The position numbers were made by a program, and so were the translations under genes. Below the pieces are notes generated by a model. That model searched no databases. It saw nothing but the letters and a program-made list of their open reading frames with translations, and was not told the origin of the DNA. This document shows positions 23,521-35,027 of a stretch of DNA of 64,000 nt, in pieces. Every line of letters begins with the position of its first letter. The first letter of the stretch is position 1. Location: assembly GCA_027943335.1 (NCBI GenBank), contig BSBK01008844.1:319001-383000 (forward strand), in the 5' to 3' direction. Source of the DNA: Chamaecyparis obtusa (lineage: Eukaryota; Streptophyta; Pinopsida; Cupressales; Cupressaceae).

Positions 23521-26500
23521 ACCTAGCAATCCTCTGGGTAACCTATCAGAAATTAGACCTCTGGATTAGGGGCTAGCTTCCCCTTGAATCACTTGAAAAT
23601 TAACTAAAATTTGAAGGAAAAGGGAAAGAGAGTGCATGAAATTGAAACTAAACTAGGTGATTAACCGAACTTAAAAGATCCACAGATTGAAGCAACACTC
23701 ACAATGACACTTGAAAACCTTGTGATTCACAACCTGACCCTATTGCCTTGATATTTTGAAATAAAGAGGTACTTGAATTAAAGAAGGGAAAAACTTCCAC
23801 AACTTAAAGTCCAAGTTGTACACAGATTAAGACAATAATAACAGAACACTTCCCTGATCATTCAATTGGACAAACATGCAAAGTAAAGGATAAATAGAAC
23901 CACGATAACTTTGACATAAATTTCAATAGAAAAACTCAAAAAATAATAGGGATGAGAAGGAATATTGCTTTATTTTCAATGAAAGGAGCCAAGTCCATCA
24001 ATCTGCTTCTCCAGAGCTACAAGCATTCAACTCCAAGAAAGAGAGAATGAAGAACTTACCTCAATCACCTAAGTGAGAGGTATAAAAAGAAAACCTAGGA
24101 CTATGCATTAAAACATCCTCAACCTCCAAAAAATGGAAAACATTCTACATTTAGGGCTTGTGAAGATGTCTCTTAAACTCAGATGCCAAATTCCCAGATT
24201 TATAGGGGTAGTGGGAAAAATGAGAATCCTAAGAAAGGTGGTCAAAAGACTACCCTGTCCACTCCAAGTGATGCACTAATAATATTCTGATGAATGATTT
24301 ATAAAACACCATTATCATAATTTACAATGACAAACAATGACTTTTACATTTAAATCTTTAATTACCCCCCAATTCATGCTTTTAAATACAAGTGGATTTA
24401 ATTGTATTTAAAATAGTTCTCAACCCAATCTAAAAAGGGGAAAACATATATTAAAACATTTACATATTTTAAAGTAAAACCCATCTACCTAGCATTGAAT
24501 CTCTAGGAAAATAAACAACATTTTAATAGAATTTCAACCTAATCCAAAAAAGGAAAAAGGGAAATAATATTCTACTAAAGTCGATCGATGTGTAAGGAAG
24601 GGGATGTCAAAACACTGAAATTCCACTGGCAATTATTGGGAAACTTGCCAGATCGAACTGACCCTTGCATTTGATCCTCAAACTCTATTTTAGAAACATT
24701 TATCCATGGTCCTCATGGCATCATACTATTGAGGTAGGTATATCTTTCAACATTTCAAAGGCATGTTGTTCACTTCCTTTGCATTTTTTAGGGCACTATG
24801 TTTGTATTTCATTATGTAAAAATTAGGGCACCATTGTATTTTCACTTCATTGCATTTGGTCTGACTGGCATCATGCTCTGCATTAAAAGGATACTGTAGG
24901 TTTTGTTTACAATGTGTATTTGGCTCCTCTAAACTCTCAAGGGCATGGCATTTTGAATGCGCACTTGAAATATTATTCATCTATTCATTCTAGCCCGTGG
25001 ATTAACTTCTTGATGTTTCTTAGTCACTGTTTTGAAGGCCTACGAGCCTTGCTGAGGCGTATTGTGAATTCACTACTTGGGGAAGGCTTAGTGACCCATG
25101 GCTAGGGCATCAATGCATTATTTTAACCTGGCATTTATTCTATGTATTGCCACTATTTACGGCACCTGTGAGCTCTTGGGCACCATTTAATGCGTGTATC
25201 CTTGCTTTAGAGCCCGCAATCAAGAGGCATGTTGTTTATTGTTTTATATTTGATGAGATGAATCATATTGCCATAGCTATTTGATTCATTCATTGGAATA
25301 TTACTGATTATATGCCTTGAATGAGGGCTTGTGAACATGCATGTTGTATATGAATTTGGTTGCATATCGCTAGCTGTTTGATTTTACTCATTGTTTATGC
25401 TTCCTTCTTTATAGCCCGTGAACTATAGTTTATAGTTCACTATTTCTAGTCCTTGGGGGAGTGAGTCACAACATGGCATCATTGTTGAATGCCATTTTGG
25501 GTGTCAATGGATTCCCTATTTGATACATGTCAACCCATAAAACATCTAGGGCATTATATTTGTGTTTCATTTAATGTCATGACCCACTGAGCTTAGGCAT
25601 ATATTTAACGTGTGCCATTGTGCCTTGTTGTGTATTGTTTTATGCTTGATGAGGGCACTGTGAAGGCTCTATAAGTTGTTTGTGACATTATTGAATATGT
25701 TATCTACTAGCATCATTACTTTCTCTTATTGCCTCCTTCATGCACAGGCCCATGAGTCTGTGGCTCATTGTTGTTGATCTCACCTTCTATCTATTGAATC
25801 GATGCTTTGTTGGTGCTTACATGTTGTTTCCTTGTCAACTCATGAATAGAATTGGAAGTTTGCATCACCTTCCTAGTGTATCATTAATAGTCCATGAGCT
25901 TGAGTATTATGCAGTGATACAGACTATTAATCAATATTGTTATTGGCGTTGATGCATGATTGTATTACTATGATTCTCCCATGTGAACTTTGGTGCCATA
26001 GATTTAGCTGGTGTTTATTTCATGAATGGTACTAAGCTGAAAGCATTGCATATTATTTCCAATCCTTGTTACTAGTTCTCCATTTGATTAATGTTGGAAC
26101 TTGGGGCCCTCACTCTGCTTCACTAGTTTTTTCTTTTTTGATCTCATGTTGAGATGCTCAAAAATCTTGTTACCCATATTTGAACTATGGCACCCTTATT
26201 GCTTATTTGACCCACAACCTGTTATGAATATTTACCATTCTAATTGGCACTTTCCTTCTTGATATAGTCCGCAAGCCAAGGCCAGGGTATCATCTCATTT
26301 ACTTATTACTTTGTTGGCATTCAATGTGGCCCATGAGCTATAGACTCCTTTGTTGATACATATTTCTTTTATTATTGATGACTTGTTGGTGCTTACCTAT
26401 TCAAGGAGCCTGTGAGCTTTCCATGTTACATTTGTTGATGATCACTGCTTGACTGTAATGCCAGCTAGATTTGGTTTGATCCTTGTTGTTTATTATTCAC

Positions 26501-27600
26501 CTTTTGGCATAGTTCCTCCTTAATGCATTGTCACTTTGCTATAATGATCAAAATTCATCTATTCAAGGCTCATGAAATGTGGAAGCTCAATATTAGATTT
26601 GTACAATTTTGTATCATGCAGTCATTTCTTCTATCTATGGCTTCTTCCCTTAGCTCCAAATATAGATCTAATCATACTTCATGCCATTACATATTGAAAT
26701 AGAACCATGTAGATTTGAATACCTTTATTCTGACATGTTGATGATGTATGCCCCTTTTATTTTTTCAATGTATAACCATGTTTCATTTGATTTTCCTTTG
26801 ATTTTAATATGTCCCACTGATACTACTTCATCTAGTTGTCTCTTTGTGATGATCATGGGTGCTCTTGGCCTGTGATGTGGTCTTTACCAAGGAGCTTTGA
26901 GGCTTTCCTAATAGATCCCACATCACAGTGCAACATCATTCATCTGGATTCCAGCACCTTTGGGTTGTTGTTGTATAGACAATCACTGTACTTTGAGTAT
27001 GGTCTTTTAGGAATACCATCCTCTTAGTACTTTGATTATCTGAATGAGGTAAACAATAATGAATCAACTTCTTCTGTATCTACACATGGAACAAACAAGT
27101 TAGTGAAAACATGGTATTTCTTTTTCATTCTCGTAGCATTTTTAGTGCATATGCTCTATAGCATAGCCCTTCTCAGAGGTGTATGAGTAAGTGCATATAT
27201 GCATGCTTGTAAATATTATGGTACCATACATTGTTTAGATTTATTGGATCTAACCCCCATCTCTTCTTCTCTTCTCTGCAGGTTCAGGATCACAGGAGCA
27301 CATTGGGAACACCTTGGATCAGGACTTCATTACCAGGCAATGTCTGGTACCCCAATATTTAGGTTCATTATTTCATGTATGTCTGTACTTATTTATACAA
27401 TTCTAAAAATGGCTATGCTCATGGCCTGTGTGAGCTCAAATGAATGATCTTCCCAGTCCTTTCCTCTTGTACAGTACATTTAAGACATTGACACATATAA
27501 ATGTAATATTTTAGGTGTAAACATTAATTTTCATTTTCATGTATCTTACTTTGAAATGAACACAAATCAAGAAAGATCACCTAATAATCCAAACTAGGGT
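23521..27600. other. About 4 kb of unclassified sequence interrupting element E
   Basis: Separates the RNase H and RT parts of one copia element. No ORF with a known domain, no LTR pair and no TSD found. The first 1.2 kb is A-rich on plus. From about 24,720 on, short phrases like GCCCATGAGCT recur irregularly. A TCTCTTCTCTGCAG, resembling a splice acceptor, occurs near 27,270. The copia sequences flanking it may overlap slightly, so rearrangement between two copies is also possible. Confidence 0.4.
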
Positions 27601-27639
27601 ATTGTAATCTCACTTAGTAATCAGGTCTCCAAAGATGAG

Positions 27640-28420
27640 TGAAAATATGATAACATTAACCTTAGGAGACTCATCATCTCTTGATATCTTGTATCTTGTC
27701 ATCATAGGTGTTCACATAGGTTTTAAGTCATCCAACCCAACCTTTCTTATCAATTCCCTCACATAATTAGCTTGATTCATGAAAATTCCTTTGTCAAATT
27801 GAGTAACTTGCAGGCCTAGAAAGAATTTTATTTCTCCTATAATGCACATTTCAAACTCATTCTACATCTCTAATGTAAACTCTTTACTTAAATTATCATC
27901 TCCAACAAAGATAATGTCATCAAAAAATACTTCTGCAATAATAATTTTCTCATTAAAAATTTTAAAATACATGTATTACTATCTACAATACCTTTTTTTA
28001 GTCTGAGCTTGAGAAAATACTTGTCCAATCTAGAATACCAGGCTCTAAGGACTTTTTTTAGTCCATACAATTCTTTCTTCAATAAACACACCATATCAGG
28101 TTCTTTTCTTAGAGTAAAATGATTAGGCTTCTCTATGTATACCTATTCTTCTATCTCACCATTTAAGAATGTTGAATTGACATCCATCTGATATACTCTC
28201 AAGTTATTATGGGCTGCATAAGCTAGAAATAGTCTAACTGTTTCCAACCTTGTTACTGGTGCAAAAATTTCTTCATAATCAATCCCTTCCATCTGAGAGA
28301 AACCTTTGTACACTAGCCTTGTGTTTTTCCTCACAACTTCTCCTTCTTCATTCAGCTTATTTATGAATACCCATTTAGTACCAATAACATTTTTGTCAAG
28401 TTAGGTCTTGGAACAAGAAC
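27640..28420 (-). pseudogene. Copia reverse transcriptase remnant of E
   Basis: Minus strand shows the RT N-terminal block (LVYKGFSQMEGIDYEEIFAP with VTRLETVRLFLA, then YQMDVNSTFLNGEI), a LLKKELYGLKK block, and a catalytic block at about 27,885-27,945 read in a shifted frame as VFFDDIIFVGDD (family YVDD). Several stops and frameshifts. Confidence 0.8.
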
Positions 28421-29470
28421 CCATGTGTCATTTTTCTCAATCTGTGATAACTCTTGATTAATTTAACCCAATGATCATCTCTATAGGATTATGTTACATC
28501 CTTGGGTTTAGTGTGTGACATCAAGCATATCTAATCTTGTGCAACTCTTCTTCTTGTTTGGACTCATTTATTCCTACCACCAATGATCTGACCTTCATTG
28601 TGGTTTAGACTTACATACCTTGGAGTTTTCTTCCTTGTCTCTGATTTTTGGAATTCTTCTTCTTCCTCTCCACTTGTATAGGCTTCATCTTCTGCATTTG
28701 TTGAGATGCTTGGACTTAAATTTTTCACTTTCTGATGTTGTTTCTAGTCACTACTATAACTTTGATGTTCATATTCACTAGGTCTTGTCAAATATTCAAG
28801 ACTTTCATCCACCTTGGCATGTATGCTTTCTATTAACTTCTTCAACCTTTTGTTATAACACTTCTATGCTCTACTTTTGGTAGAGTATCTAAGGAATATA
28901 CCTTCATCACTCCTTGCATCAAACTTCCCTATATCTTCATCTCTCTTTATGTAATATTTACTACCAAAAATTTTGTAGGCACATGACGACACCAAAGTTC
29001 ATAAGGTGTCTTACTAGTTCCATTTATGATCTACACTTCATTAAGAGTGTATAGTGTAGTACTCATAGCTTCTCCAAAACATTTTTGGAACATTCCTTTG
29101 TAGCATCATGGTCCTATAAGTCTCTAGAATTGATTTTTCCTTCCTATCTGCTACACCATTCCATTGTGGAGTCATAGGATCAGAAAATTGTCTCTTAATT
29201 CCATGTATCTAACAAAATGCGTTGAAATCATTTGATGTAAACTCTGCACCTCTTTTTTATCTTAGTTTCTTCAATTTCAAACCACTCTCATTCTCCACCA
29301 TTTATTTGAAAGCCTTAAACTTACCAAAAGATTATTAATTCTCCTTCAAGAAGGTCACCCATACCATCTTTGAATAATCATTAATTAGTATCATAAAATA
29401 TCTATCTCCTTTCAAGATTATAATATTTGTAGGACCACATAAATCAGTATGAACAAGATCAAGCAATCCA
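28421..29470 (-). pseudogene. Copia integrase core and spacer remnant of E
   Basis: Fragments of the rve integrase core are visible between stops: KRGAEFTSNDFNAFC and HGIKRQFSDPMTPQWNGVAD, the latter being the usual TPQQNG region. The spacer to RT is acidic (EEEEEFQKSE). Not functional. Confidence 0.75.
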
Positions 29471-29476
29471 TTTGAA

Positions 29477-30010
29477 TTATTTCTTAAAGTGAAAAGTAGC
29501 TATTGTTTTCTTACCCAATTGGCATTCCTTAAAAAAATTGTTAGCAAGATTCTTCATCTTAGGAAAATCTCTAACAACAAAAGTAGAACTTATAGAAACA
29601 ATATTTTCAAAGTTCAGATGACACAACCTCTTATGCCATAACCATCTTTCATCTATTTGAACAATCAAACAAGTTTTTTGACCACTATTCAAAAGAAATA
29701 TCTTACCTCTTATCTTGGACCCAGTAGAAATCTCCCTTCCATAATCATTCAAGATCTTGCACATGTCATTCTTGAAATGAAAACCATAGCATTTTTCCAT
29801 TAGTTGACCAACACTAAGAATATTATGTTTTAAACCTTATACATACAATACATCATCAACATGTTTTTCCATCCAAAGTAATTCAACCTCTCCCTTTGAT
29901 CTTACTACCAGATTTTTCACCCCATTTCACTTCACCACCATAATATTTCACATAGCTTATGAATTTTCTCTTGTCACCAGTCATATGATGAGATCATCCA
30001 CTATCAATCA
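29477..30010 (-). pseudogene. Copia protease and GAG-pre-integrase remnant of E
   Basis: The open frame at 29,477-29,800 contains RWLWHKRLCHLNFENI, the HxxxxCHLN-type GAG-pre-integrase motif. Just upstream (about 29,940-30,010) is the aspartic protease start DSG, then a stop where the family has C or A, then SHHMTGDKRKF. Confidence 0.8.
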
Positions 30011-30309
30011 CCTGCTTATCTTCTTTGACAACTTGAGCAATGAAATTTTTCTCTCCAACAACATCATTAGTAGAAATAAAAGGCATAAAATCTTCAGATC
30101 TAGAATCATCTTCTTTAATAGAAATGAGAGAATTATCAAGCTTAATATTATCATACTTATTACCTTATTCCTTGAAAACAATGAAATTAAATTAGTCATC
30201 ATCCTTATCAGCTTCATCAGATTCATCATCAATAATTCCTTCATCATATAGGGCATAATAATATCTTCTTTCCCTAGGCTTAGACTCGTATCTTTACTTA
30301 GGAAATCTA

Positions 30310-30990
30310 GTAGGACACCTATATGAATAATTTCCTACCTTACCACATCAAAAAAATTTGAAAGGAAACTTTTATTTGTACTTACTTCCAATAGGGGATC
30401 TTTCTCTATAAGACATCATTTTTGCAAACTTATCTTCCAATTCTTCAAGCTCTCCATTTTGACAATTTCCTTGCAGGTTTCTTAGTCAAATTTGATATGT
30501 GCATGTTCCATCCAGTCACAATGGCTTTGAAATATATCTCATTCTTAGGTAGTTTTCCACTTATTAAACTCTGCTCAAAGGTTGTAAGCTTCCCAAATAT
30601 CTTTTCTCTTGTCACATTAGTCACTATCCTTATTTCTTCAATAAATGAAACCATGTTGTCATAGGAAGGAGTTAAAGATCTCATAACTTTTGAAATAATA
30701 TCATCCTTATCAAGTGTTCCTCCAGCACATCTAATATCTCGCACTATCTCATTTAACTTCAACATGTAATAGGATATATTCTCTTCCTCACTCATCTTCA
30801 TGGCCTCATACTTCCCTTTCAAGATTTGTAACTTTTCCATCTTCACTACTGGATCTCCTTCATCAAGAATCTCCAATGTCTCTCATATCTAACTAGCTAT
30901 CTCAAATTACATGACATTAGTAATCTCTACAATAGTCAGTGCACTTATCAAATATTCCTTGGCCCTAATATTGGCTTTGGAATTGGTGAT
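30310..30990 (-). pseudogene. Copia gag remnant of E (UBN2-type, CCHC)
   Basis: The open piece 30,445-30,876 matches the copia gag fold (MSEEENISYYMLKLNEIV, then GGTLDKDDIISKVMRSL). A decayed knuckle CGKVGNYSYRC follows at about 30,315-30,350 with H replaced by N or Y. Together with the pieces above it gives the order gag-PR-INT-RT-RH. Confidence 0.75.
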
Positions 30991-31203
30991 CTCATCAGGA
31001 GTTGTAGGGTTTTGAGGAGGGATATATAAATTATTTGTAATCCTCCAATAGTCTTTATCAATATATCTGAGATTTATAATCATTCGGTTATTCCACAGTG
31101 CATAGTTAATTCCATCAAATCTTGGAGTATCTTTCTTATATGCTACTATCTTCAGATCTCAAGTTGTTAGGCTTCCTTCAAGGGACTAGACTCTGACAAC
31201 AAC

Positions 31204-32696
31204 TAAGGGAAATAGGTATCAATAAATTGAGAGGGGGGGAAGGGGTGAATCAATTGCTACCAAAATACTTAAACTTTAAAACCCTTAATCACATAAATTT
31301 ATATTATTGATTTGCAAATTATAAAGCATGTAAACACAAATTAGAAAACATCAACAACACATAACACAAATATTTTTATCATGAAACCCAAACTGGGACT
31401 AATACCCATAATAAGATTGATACCTTGTTAGAAATATAACTTATTACATATTAGGAATGCACTTGCATTCAAGAACACTGCCTAGAGTTCACTAATCAAT
31501 TCTCCTTGGTAACCCACCCTAAGGAATTCAAACTGACTTATAATTACAATTTAGAAGTCTAGCTAACTTATATGCACTTTTCAAATACCAATCTAATAAG
31601 TCATGAATAGTACAGTAGCATCTCACTATGCCTCAGTCAATTCCTTTTCAGTACACTTAGATCCCTTGTTGCAATTATTTTTTCCACACCATAGACAAGA
31701 AATTTGTCCTTCAATAGATCTATAAAAATGCTTCACTAGCATACACCTTCATCTACAATCTCAAAAAAATTGGCACATACATGACACATCAATCAAACCC
31801 TAATTCACCATATTTATCAAGAAATAGGTGAAGAAAACCTAATCCCTAACCATCCACCTCTCAAGGCCAAAATAAACCATTAAAATCTCTACAATCTTTC
31901 CAAACATCCCTTCGATCCATCAATAACATCTCAAGATCATGATCATAACCCTAAAACATTTTTATGGATCTCTTTATAAACCATTTTATAATCTTTCCTT
32001 AACATGTCACCTAAGATTTTTAAAAAAAACATAATTTAGATTCATTGAACTTGGTCAGCTTGATCAATGTAAACTACCAAATCATTACGCACATAATTTT
32101 AGATCATCCCAAGGCATTATTAGGCACAAAATATAAAACAAATACACTACATTCATCAGATCTACTAACATCTTATGATAAACTTTCAAGAACACTATCA
32201 TCCCCCACTAAAATACTTGTAACTGCCTTGTTGGTCATCAGAATCACAAACCCTTTGAATGGTAGACACATTTCTATGTCCTTAACATATTCCCAACTTT
32301 ACAACCAAATTTATCATCTACAATACATGTGTGAAAGCAATCTTTTCAACTTTGTAACTCTGTAACATTGGTAATCAACAAAATAACTAGTCTTCATCTG
32401 AGACACCATAACTTGATCAAATCACCACGTTAGTGACTCAAAATTGATGTGAAGAAAGTAGAAAACCTATACATTAGCCCATGATGTGTGCAAATCCTCG
32501 TCTTTAGTAACCTTCTGCCACCATTCATCTAAACATTTTGTGCTACTGGCAAAATTGCATATATGTCAACCAAACTTCATAATAGATATCAAAACCATAT
32601 GATCTTCACACTAGACATCCAAACAACATAATAGACATAAAAAAAAATCACAAAAGACATTTTTAATTCAATTAAAATACATCCATCCTGCCAACA
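31204..32696 (-). repeat. 5' LTR of element E
   Basis: About 1.49 kb, aligning with 20,479-22,004; ends TGCCAACA on plus (TGTTGGCA on the element strand). Inside it, at about 31,185-31,203, the element strand reads TTGTTGTCAGAG, a weak match to the initiator-Met primer-binding consensus TGGTATCAGAG. The inner boundary is accurate to about 10 bp. Confidence 0.7.
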
Positions 32697-33741
32697 ATTT
32701 CATCACATTATTATTAATCAATTGAATCATGATGTTATGTAAAGATTCTAAAAGAGGTGTAAAGTTTAATGCTTGAATTTAGAAGAAAACTAAGCTACAA
32801 AAATAGTTGTTGTAGTTGTCACTTGAGTGTCAACATGGTTAGATTAATTATTTCTATTAATCTTGATGAATTTCTTATTTTGTTTCCTAAAGTTTTGAAA
32901 TGTTTAATGATCTTCTTCATTCTTATCAACTGGAGTCAAAGGTGAAGAGGGTTCATATTGACTCACTTGAAGCTAAAAATTATGAAGTGATGTGTACAAT
33001 TGTGTTAAAGATGTGAAATAATAAAACAAAAGCTTATTTCTAATATCATTTTGTAAATTATTACTGAAAATCCTTTGAATAATATCATTAGGAATAGGAT
33101 ACACAATTTGTACATGCAAATGTTCATAGTTATCAGTTAAATTAATTACTTTTTCCTTAACACCTTATTTGAAATGCATTAAATCAGTCAAAGTGACTCG
33201 TGGGACAATATTATTTTAATTTTTTTGAATGAATGTGTTAGACAATCATTGAAAAGTGTGAATTGAATAACCATGCAAGGAGCAAAATCATTCCAAATTT
33301 TTATCTTTTAAGGAATGAGGGAACATTTTAACAACGATTATTTGGTCATAGTGGAAATCACTACACAAATTGCAAAATACTTTCACATGAGTGTGGGGGT
33401 TACCATGTCCATTATATATCTCCAAACGAGAAGGGATGTCAATGGAAAGTAGGTTAGTAGTGGAATATTTAGGAAAAATATATTTGGATTAGGTTAACAT
33501 GGCTAGTCATTTCTCTAAATATGAGACATTTTATAACAAATAGTTTATGGTGGCTTTGGTGGATGAATTAGATTAAGAAATATTGGATTGTGATGGAGGA
33601 TTTGAAGGTGTAGTATGGTAGGTATGTGGGTCGAGAGGATAGATAAGAAATATATGAGATATTGGTTGAGGATGACTCATATTTGTATTTATTAATAGGA
33701 TCCCCCCACTACTGAAATGTGTAGCATTGCTATTTTGTGTA
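32697..33741 (-). pseudogene. Gypsy element H, gag middle fragment
   Basis: Minus frames carry YNGHGNPHTHV at about 33,385-33,430 and, after several stops, LMHFKQGVKEKVINLTDNY and IPNDIIQRIF, the order and spacing of the plant Ty3/gypsy gag (Retrotrans_gag) domain. One stop is TGA where WF is expected. It is bounded by element E on the left and element C on the right; the rest of the gag is at 20,215-20,478 and beyond 37,391. Confidence 0.7.
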
Positions 33742-33746
33742 GTGGT

Positions 33747-34046
33747 TGTTAGAGTAATTAGTTAGTTTTATTACTCTTCTTTACTTAAGCTTTCTCTTAG
33801 GTACATTATAATTAATATCTTTATTAATTATAATGTGCAACCTAGCTTTTCTAGTTTTAGGGTTTTGTTCACCTTTATAGGTTGAACCTTGTATTGTTTT
33901 CTCACTATCTTGGAATACAATTTCTCTCACACCGTTGAGATTTTCCAAGCCCTTGCTTTTTGTCTTCTTGGTTTCCTTTCAACAACAGGTTATTTGCATG
34001 CAAGTGTTCTTGGCATTCTATGAAGTTGGATTTTTCAACTTCTACA
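33747..34046 (+). repeat. 5' LTR of element C
   Basis: 300 bp, TGTTAGAGTAATT to TTCTACA; pairs with 37,086-37,385. Confidence 0.92.
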
Positions 34047-34058
34047 TGGTATCAGAGC
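34047..34058 (+). other. Primer-binding site of element C
   Basis: TGGTATCAGAGC, the exact 12-base complement expected for plant initiator tRNA-Met, abutting the LTR. Confidence 0.9.
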
Positions 34059-34379
34059 TTCCCCTGCTACTGCCTAGTCTGAGGTTTTTTGGAGCCGTGA
34101 TTTGAAGACGAAAGCCACAGCTCTTCTGGTCTTTTCTCTATTATTTTTTATTGGATCTAGGGGGTCCCTTTTTTTGGAGCACTTTGGGCAAAAATTGACC
34201 TCACAATTGCGTCCAAAAGGCCCAAAAACCCCTATTTCCATATAAAACTTGACCTATTTGGCCTCTAGGACTTCTAGGTGAATTTTACAACCTCTTAGGG
34301 TCGTACGACACAAAAATTGAGGCGAAAAATTTTTAAAAAATTAAAAAAGCATGTTTTATGTGTTTTTTGGCCATAGCTA

Positions 34380-34525
34380 GCAGTGCAACCAGTGTGCCAT
34401 TACCGCGCCACCCCGGCGTCACCCCCGCCCGGCCCCAGCGCAACCCGTCGCCTCCACGTCGGTCGCGACCCGTCGTGCCACCGCTGCGCCACCTGCCGGC
34501 CGCCTCCTCTTCCGCCTGGATAGCT
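34380..34525 (+). other. CpG-rich patch in the leader of element C
   Basis: About 120 bp hold roughly 20 CpG dinucleotides in an otherwise AT-rich, CpG-poor window. Both strands are open here only because of composition. It may be captured host DNA or an unmethylated promoter-like leader. Confidence 0.6.
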
Positions 34526-35027
34526 GATGATGTCACCCTAACATCACCGCTGGTAAAAAATTTCGGCGAATTTTTTCTAGTTTTTTTTTTAAATTTTTCA
34601 GCAGATTTCTTTTTTTGAGCAAGACGGGCCCATGACGGGCAAACGGCCGTCAATTTTTTTTCCCGGGACTAGTTTTTTCCAGCGAGCTTGCATTTTGGGG
34701 GTACCTAGGCATTTTTGGTCTAATAGGGCTCATATGAACTCAAAATTTGACATATGATATATTGTCGGAGAGATCTTTCTGAGCCCGTCACTCTTGTGCA
34801 GGTTTCACTTCCTGATTTCTCCATTTGACTGCCAATTTTTGCAGTCAAAGTCACACCTTCTTCTGTGCTCCTATTTTGCTTCTGGAACTCAGGTTTTTTT
34901 CTCATTTCTTGTGCTTTCATATTACTTTTTTGTGTACGGGGGATAGTATTATACTTTTTGGGGGATGCTCTTTACTTTTTGTACTTTACTTCAAAAAGAC
35001 CCTTCTACTTCTGTTTTCTTTCTCTCC

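Larger units (their letters stand above)
20479..32696 (-). mobile_element. Ty1/copia retrotransposon E, degenerate, inserted in gag of H
   Basis: Two direct repeats of about 1.5 kb flank gag, protease, integrase, reverse transcriptase and RNase H remnants in that minus-strand order, which is the copia order. A polypurine tract (minus: GCCAAAGGAGGATAT) lies inside the 3' LTR at 22,005-22,019. Coding parts have many stops, and about 4 kb of non-coding DNA (about 23,520-27,600) separates RT from RNase H. Flanks share ATTT but no clean 5-bp TSD was resolved. Confidence 0.8.

Noticed and set aside
29985..30256. Overlapping plus and minus ORFs rich in I, N and L
   Set aside because: Low-complexity shadows of the gag-protease spacer of element E.
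34333..34653. ORFs on both strands of the CpG-rich patch
   Set aside because: Open because of GC-rich composition; no recognisable protein.
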